The notes below the pieces were generated by a model. It saw only the letters and a program-made list of their open reading frames with translations. It did not search any database and was not told the DNA's origin. From Vicugna pacos (taxonomy: Eukaryota > Chordata > Mammalia > Artiodactyla > Camelidae), in NCBI RefSeq assembly GCF_048564905.1, contig NW_027328897.1, forward strand, positions 100,886 to 164,885: a DNA stretch of 64,000 nucleotides. Reading direction: 5' to 3'. Every line of letters starts with the position of its first letter. Position 1 is the first letter of the stretch. The position numbers were made by a program, and so were the translations under genes. Shown here one piece after another: positions 57,900 to 64,000 of the stretch.

Positions 57900-59059
57900 T
57901 TTGAGTTTATTTAGAGGTTTTCAGGAAAATGAACGAAGCTCAGTTCTAAGTCCTAGAAACCTAGGAGGTGGGGGATTGGTCTCAGATTGGATAGGTTGGA
58001 TGTCAGTGTTAGAGGGGACCTAAGCTCTGATCCCCAGAAGTGCGTGTACTCAGCTGAAAAGCCTCCAGATTGAATTTAAGTAAATTCTGTTTTCTCAGAA
58101 TGTAACATGGATGTTAGAAATCCTTCATATATTAACCCATGGAAGCAAAAAGAAACAGATGATTAAAAGGTGCATCAGCTGAATCACAATCGGAAATCAG
58201 CACATGGCTGCCAGGCACGTCAGACACCCACGTCCATGCGGCTGAGACCTACAGCTGTTGAGCTGCTGCTCTCAGTGAGCGCCTTTGCGCCAGAGCTGCC
58301 GCAGTGGGCTGAAGAGGCATTTGCAATTTTCTAATGGCTACACTTTTGCTCTAAGGGAGTAAGAATGCAGGGTCTGGCGACATTATACTCATTTTGACTA
58401 TAGGGTGCAATAGTTGAAAGCAAGATTTTTCTAGCACAGACTTACTGCTGACTGCTGTCAGACATGTGCAGCCAGACAAATGTTGTCAGTCAGCAAAGTT
58501 GCTTTGATAGTATTAAGCAGACACAGACCTTTTTATCCAGTGTAAGTCTCCCCAGAAACCAATGCCTTGGAGTGTAGGAAGGAAAGTTATGATGATTGAG
58601 AGTGAACAGTTTTATCTTCCTGCCTGGAAGATAATAAATCTGTGAGCTTAAATCATTGTAGATTTTGACTGCAGATCAAAAAAAAAACATACAAAATGCT
58701 GGGTGGCCATTTGTTCTCAAAAGTCACCATAATCATAATAAATTGTATGTGTCATGTAACTTTAAGTCCACCTTAGATCCCCTGGCTGTATATGGCAAAA
58801 GGTAGATTGCAGCTCTGACATATCTGTTGTCAGTCAAATTACAATATGTCTAAATAGGTAGGTTAGAATAATCAAACATGTCAACCTGCTATGCCATGAC
58901 ACAGGCAACCGGAGATCAGCAAGTTTCATTTCCTGTTCCGGTGCACAGCATCTCACAGCTCAGTGACTGGGCACGTGCCGTGTCAGACACAGGCCAGGCA
59001 CTTAGACCTGAATCTGGGAGAGAACACAGCCCATTTCCCTCAGAGGCAGAGCTTCCGAC
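57900..59059. other. intergenic and TRAV19 5' flank
   Basis: No gene or clear CTCF core was seen before TRAV19. AT-rich up to ~58860. Confidence 0.45.
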
Positions 59060-59915
59060 ATGCGGTTCCCTGGGCTGCTGAGAGTCGTCATAGCGTCCGT
59101 CTGCCTTGGTAAGGCTGGTGAGGCTGGTGAGGCTGGTGAGGCTGGTAAGGCTGGTAAGGCTGGTGAGGCTGGTGAGGCTGGTGAGGCTGGCAAGGCTGGT
59201 AAGGCTGGCCGCGGGCGGTCTCAGGCTCCTCTCAGTTCCCACGCCGGGCGCAGGGCAGCTCACTGTTTCTGGTGGGGTCTAGGGGAGCTGAGTAGTGGGA
59301 TTGGTGGTGGATTCAGGACTCTTAGTCCTACATCTGCTCCATACAGTCTGCTGGGTACCATCAGGAGAATCAACTGAATTCCTTCTCTCTCTCTCTCTCT
59401 ATGTATTTTTTTTCCCTTTGTCTTTGTGCTTAATGTTATCAAAGCAACTTTCCTGGTTGACATTTGTCCAGCTGCACACGTCTAACAGCAATCAATAGTA
59501 AGTTTGAGCTAGAAAAATCTTGCTTTCAAATATTGCACCCTGTAGTCTCTCTCTCTCTATATATATGTATGTATGCAATACATGTATATGTATATATAAA
59601 TTTTTTTCCCCTCCAGGATCTGTCAAAGCCCAGAAGGTAACTCAAGACCAGCCAGCAATTTCTAGGCTGGAGAAGGAGGCGGCCACCTTGGACTGTGTAT
59701 ATGAAGCTAAAGCTTACAGTTATTATTTATTCTGGTACAAACAAGCACCTAGTGGGGAAATGCTTTTCCTCATTCATCAGGAGTCTTACAATGAGCGAAA
59801 TACCACAGAGGGTCGGTATTTTTTGAACTTCCAGAAATCGGCCGGTTCCATCAGCCTCACCATCACAGCCTTGCAGCTCGGGGACTCAGCGGTGTATTTC
59901 TGTGCTCTGAGCGAC
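59060..59915 (+). CDS. TRAV19: T-cell receptor alpha variable segment, TRAV19 subgroup
   Basis: The leader exon is 59060-59108 (MRFPGLLRVVIASVCL, donor GTAAGG). The intron is 508 bp, longer than elsewhere in the window, and opens with a 9-bp minisatellite. The V exon is 59617-59915 after TTCCCCTCCAG, phase 1 (G+GA gives G, then [12 protein letters not shown]). It matches human TRAV19 ([62 protein letters not shown]). Cys23, Trp41 and Cys104 are present and the frame is open. Predicted functional if the first donor, or any in-phase later one, is used. Confidence 0.92.
59109..59207 (+). repeat. 9-bp minisatellite at the TRAV19 5' splice site
   Basis: Eleven tandem units of GTRAGGCTG begin exactly at the exon 1/intron boundary. 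Seven or so carry GTGAGG, four GTAAGG and one GCAAGG-type starts (order: A,G,G,G,A,A,G,G,G,GC,A). Each unit repeats a donor-like sequence in the same phase. Confidence 0.93.
59384..59400. repeat. (CT)n tract in TRAV19 intron
   Basis: Short pyrimidine repeat; a second CT/TA tract lies at 59549-59600, just before the acceptor. Confidence 0.85.
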
Positions 59916-59954
59916 CACAGTGATGTGGGTGCCTGTGGGAGCCCCACAGAAACC
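59916..59954 (+). promoter_or_regulatory. TRAV19 recombination signal (23-RSS)
   Basis: CACAGTG (59916-59922), 23-bp spacer, ACAGAAACC (59946-59954). Confidence 0.9.
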
Positions 59955-60603
59955 TCAGGTCTCAACGTGATCCCCCAGCTGTGAACACCTGGTTGAGAAT
60001 CGCACCGTGGACAGAAAAGGGCAGAGGCTGTGCCATTGGGGGAAGGGGGCTAGAAGTGGAAAATTCATGCTAAGGGAAATGCGATCTGTGTAGCTCAGGG
60101 AATCTCTCTCTGATACATAGTGTCATTCATCTAAAGCATCTTTAGCTTCACTTCTTTATCTTGAAGTAGATCATTTGGCAAAGTATTTTTTAAACTTTTT
60201 GATGGTGATGACATATTTTTAAATTCAGTACTATTTGGCCAAATATACACCTGAACTGTTAGACTCTCAGGTTCACTGCACAAATACTTCTGCATATTTT
60301 CTTATATGAAGGCTTTCACTTCCACTTTAGCTTCTAATGACTCCAGAAGGCCTCAGTTTCAGACAATCTTGCACCAAATATGTGCAGAATAGCTGTCACA
60401 TAACATCTAAAACAGCAATGTCTCTGTGCTGCTGTTTGATAATATTAGGTGGGAGTTACCCTAGTGGATTTGTCTCCATCTGGAATTCCAGAAAGGAAGA
60501 CAGTCCTCCTTGTATAAGGATTTTCTGCCCCTACTGTGCAAATAACAATGATCCCAATACAGGACAATTTTCCAGAAAAGAAAGCATGAGTGTGTGTGTG
60601 TGC

Positions 60604-60656
<53 letters not shown>

Positions 60657-61425
60657 CAGAATTAGGTAGCCACGTCATCAGGAAATTAACTAGTTAAACA
60701 ATTAAGTTTTGTAAATCACATGTATTGGAAGAACGTACCTCAAGGCTTCCAGAGACAACTTTTCATGAAGAAAATGGATCTAAGCAGTTTACAAGGATGT
60801 AGATCAAAGAATTGAAACAAGAAAAATGTGTCCTCGAATGTGGCGCAGGAAACTGTATTGGTGAGAGAGACTCAAAAGAGGATTCCCAACATTTAGCAAA
60901 AAAATTAAAAACACCAGAGCTAAAATAATCAATTATGCATCTTGTTTAATGTTTACTTCAATCTGTTTGTACTTCTGAAGCACGAAGATGCTTCTAAGGC
61001 GTTTTGGAGAAGACGGCCTAGCAACGCAAACTGGCGGCAGTGTGAAGTCATGGTCCCTAATCGCTACTTGATCCCTAACATCCCTCAAATCACATCCTGC
61101 TTCCTTCATCACTGACATATCTCACCACAACAGCTATTTTAAATTTTCTCGATCATCTCATATCTCTAATTCTTCTAACATCATCTTTAGGATATTTTGC
61201 CTATAAGTAAATAAATGCCATTGGGAAGGAGAGCACTGTGTGCCCATAACTTGCTTTGTGCCTCCTTTGAGGTCACCTGAGCTGACCTCTTTGTGGACAT
61301 AGTAATCACATTTATACTTGAAAGATAAAGAGGAATTTTTCGGGATTATTCTGTACTAAGTTCTTATCCAGAATGACCTTAGCAGGGCACCCAGGGTATT
61401 TCTAGATTATTCATTGCAAATAAAC
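59955..61425. other. intergenic, 3' of TRAV19
   Basis: Apart from the microsatellite, no gene or V relic was recognised. Confidence 0.5.
60593..60651. repeat. (TG)n(GA)n microsatellite
   Basis: Short TG tract followed by about 20 GA dinucleotides. Confidence 0.95.
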
Positions 61426-61429
61426 CAGG

Positions 61430-61600
61430 ATTTGGGGGAACGGTATTCCACATCTTGTAGTAACCTATAGTGACAAAGAATATGAAAAGGAATATATGTA
61501 GGTACATGAATGACTGAAGCATTATGCGGTACACCAAAAATTGACACAACATTGTAAACTGACTATACTTCAATAAAAACTAAAAATTAAAAAACCCCCG
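61430..61600 (+). mobile_element. LINE-1 3' end (sense)
   Basis: GGTACATGAATGACTGAAGC...TTGACACAACATTGTAAACTG...TTCAATAAAAAC and a poly-A tail. Same young type as the element at 2-4.6 kb, but only the last ~170 bp. Confidence 0.8.
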
Positions 61601-64000
61601 GAATTTATGGACACGGGATATACCTGGTTGGAAATGGGAATTAACTAATGCAGGGTCTCTAGGGACGCGATCAGCAAAGGTATAAAACCTGAACGATCAC
61701 AAGCCTAAATGGCTTCCTGCTGCAGCCTGTGCTGCTGCAGTTGACCTTTGCCCTGCTGCGCCCCTGTCTGTGCTGCTGTTGAAAAAGAGGCTTTAGGAAG
61801 CTTCGTTGCAAGATTTAGGACCTCCCAGAGGCAGACTGACTCTGCAGCTCTGTCTTGTTTGTAGCCTTGCTCTCGGGAAGCCCCCGTGTGTCTCCTCCTG
61901 GTCACTGCCATCCTTCCAGGGAAACCACATCCCATGGATAGACTGGCTTTGTCCATTTTTGAACACTGTACAAATAGGATAATATAGTTTGGATTTTTTT
62001 TTGATATGGTCTCTTCTCAGTATTATGTATCTAAGATTCATACATGTTTAGTACAGTTTAGTTTGTTTATTCTCATTCTTGGGTGAATGTATCACAGTTT
62101 ATTTACGTATCTGTCTTAATGGTTCTTCGGACTCCAGGAACTCGTTTCAAACTCTTTGAGCCAATCTTTTGAATCTTCCCTTAGCTTGAGGAAGATTGAA
62201 AAAGACACACGATGGCAGCTTCACTCCTATTCTCTCTGACTCCTCAGTGAATCATCAGTTTTCTCAAGTATCGTCATTATGGATAATAGGCTAAGGAAAA
62301 CAACAACAAAAAAAAGGGCTTCGTGTATGTTTTGCAAGCAGCGTCAAACATGTTTGTTTGTGTTCTCTCTTCATGTGTTCTCATGTATTGAAATCTCTCT
62401 CCAAAATCCAAGACAAAAGGGACTGTTGCAATTAATGTTTTTTGCAATTAGTATGCTTTCACATACCTACACTGATATCAATACTGAAGTATAGACTTAA
62501 AAATTCCTGTTGTGCCTATAACTGTGAGCTCCACAGGGCCAGGAAGAAGGTTTGCATTGCATATTACACAGTCCATGGCACAGAGTGGTTGCACATTAAA
62601 TATTTGTGGATCGAAGAAGAATTAATTAATTGATACATACCATCAACAGATACGGAGCGTCTGCCCTTTGGATGCTGCTAGATAATTATGGATCAGTTAC
62701 TCTTGCATTTGGCCATGTCTCATCACCATGAGAACATGCCTTCTGTTTGCATGTGCCATCATTCCCCTTCCTGTTGGTACAGATCTTCCTCATATGCCAC
62801 TATTTCCCAGGTTTGCAATTTAGATGGTCTCCCTCTTACTGGCATTGACAGTCATTTTTTATTACCTGAGTCTGCAGGAAGGTTTATAATTCATTTTCTT
62901 GTGGACTTGGAAGTCTTGCCTATTGGCGTATGCCGATTCTTCTAGATTTCAGCAGGTGATGACATCCCCCACTGGATTGTTGCTTTTCTGCTTTCATTTC
63001 TAGAGCTTTTATCTTAGAATTTCAGCCTTAAATATTTACTTCCTGTGGCTAGAGATAGGAGCCCTGTAAAGCTAAGGATGGTAGTGGATGGAGCGGGAGG
63101 CAGTGGAACAGGCTGAAACAAAATCACAGCTAACTTAGTTCTCTTTGAGCCCTAATACGTTTCCTTTCCATCCTCATGTGTGGGGCACAAAGGAAGTGGC
63201 GTTTGTACAGTAGATGCTCTCCGTACACTAGGTGTTGTCCGTGATCCAGTCAGATGGGGTCAGACTCTCTGTTGTCATTTAGCTTTACCATTCCCATGAC
63301 TTGCTCTGCCTCCTTGTATAGTTTTTTCTTTCATGTCTAGTGACCTGGGCTTGGGGTTGATATTTCCTACTACTGGGAATCTTAAACTCTAAGACAGAAA
63401 AACCCAATGTGCCTGTTTTTCTAATTTCCTGATTCTGGTTCCAAAGAGTGAATTACTTCAATCAAGGGCACTTTTAAGCCCCTGAATTCTCTATCCTTAA
63501 GAAACCTGTTAGACAGTTTTATCCCCAATTGTAACATTGGCCCTTTCAGAATCCTCCAACGAGCAAGCAGTCAGGGCTCTGCCCTGGGGCCAGTGGGAAG
63601 GAGAGTCACTGCATCTTGGGGGAAATGAGCAATTTGACCTTGGAATGGTGACTATGAATAAAAGTTAGATGGAATCATGTAATTTCAGCAAAAAGTAGTA
63701 ACAAAATGAGGGGATTTTCATTCTTGGGACAATTTGTAGAGAATATTCTCTTCTTTAAGAAACACATGCTCCATTTTAGTAAAGAAGTTACAGACAAGGA
63801 AGGAAAATCTCACTTTGGTTCAGTTTGATAACTTACAGATGGATAGGCATTTTTCTTGGAGAATTTTAAAGTTTAAAAGACTGTGAACATCAGAAAAGAT
63901 TACAGTTATACTTGACCATATGATAGATGAAACCATTTTCCAAATCTATACTAGAAAATATTGCCCTGTAATTCATGGCAGAGGATTCCAGAGGCTGATG
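61601..64000. other. intergenic, 3' edge of window
   Basis: No V segment, and TRAV20 or TRAV21, the next in human order, are not reached. A fragment at 62515-62632 (CTGTGAGCTCCACAGGGCCAG...TTAAATATTTGTGGAT) resembles an old L2-type repeat, and 61995-62130 a LINE-1 remnant. The open frames show no domain. Confidence 0.45.

Larger units (their letters stand above)
54542..57900 (+). repeat. TRAV18 duplication unit 3
   Basis: Homologous to unit 2 over 48391-51665. The promoter part at 56880-57110 is, however, more like unit 1 than unit 2. Homology stops soon after the RSS (~57850). Confidence 0.75.

Noticed and set aside
59109-59240. Collagen-like (Gly-Lys/Glu-Ala)n coding repeat
   Set aside because: It lies in the TRAV19 intron just after the donor. 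It would be coded only if a later donor were used, so it is reported as a splice-site array.

Overview
The window is a stretch of a mammalian T-cell receptor alpha/delta (TRA/TRD) locus and holds only V (variable) gene segments, all on the + strand. No D, J or C segment and no unrelated protein-coding gene was seen. The host looks like a camelid. Two tRNA-derived SINEs (22.5 kb, and 31.0 kb in reverse) have the A-box/B-box head and the tail typical of the camelid Vic-type SINE, and the younger LINE-1 3' ends are of the cetartiodactyl type. The species cannot be fixed from this window.

Thirteen V segments are recognisable from remembered human TRAV proteins. In order they are TRAV25 (0.87-1.45 kb), TRAV9 copy A (6.6-7.0), TRAV22 (14.2-14.7), TRAV13 (17.5-18.0), TRAV14/DV4 (23.3-23.8), TRAV9 copy B (27.6-28.0), TRAV10 (34.6-35.2), TRAV12 (37.5-38.0), TRAV16 (42.3-42.8), TRAV18 copies 1-3 (45.5-46.0, 51.2-51.6, 57.3-57.8) and TRAV19 (59.1-59.9). 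Each has a leader exon starting at ATG, a short phase-1 intron, a V exon with the usual Cys23/Trp41/Cys104 framework, and a 3' recombination signal (heptamer, ~23-bp spacer, nonamer). Eleven look intact. TRAV10 has an open frame but has lost conserved residues and its heptamer, and TRAV12 has a frameshift in the leader exon.

The order TRAV13-14-9-10-12-16-18-19 matches the human order with losses, and TRAV18 is triplicated. TRAV25 and TRAV22, which lie 3' of TRAV19 in human, are here on the 5' side and are mixed with a second TRAV9. This suggests a block duplication or rearrangement boundary.

Most V promoters carry a CTCF-like motif roughly 200-330 bp upstream of the leader ATG, always pointing toward the J/C side. 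This fits loop-mediated V-to-J contact. Orphan CTCF-like motifs sit at 12.94, 20.45, 42.88 and (reverse) 44.83 kb. The TRAV19 intron opens with eleven tandem 9-bp units that each look like a 5' splice site.

The space between genes is mostly old and middle-aged LINE-1 (1.65-4.57, 8.2-10.4, 24.8-26.8, 30.1-30.8, 32.0-33.2, 61.4-61.6 kb), two camelid SINEs, a MIR, one ERVL-type solo LTR fossil, microsatellites, and two sets of segmental duplication around TRAV9 and TRAV18. Subgroup names come from recalled human proteins, not from a database search.
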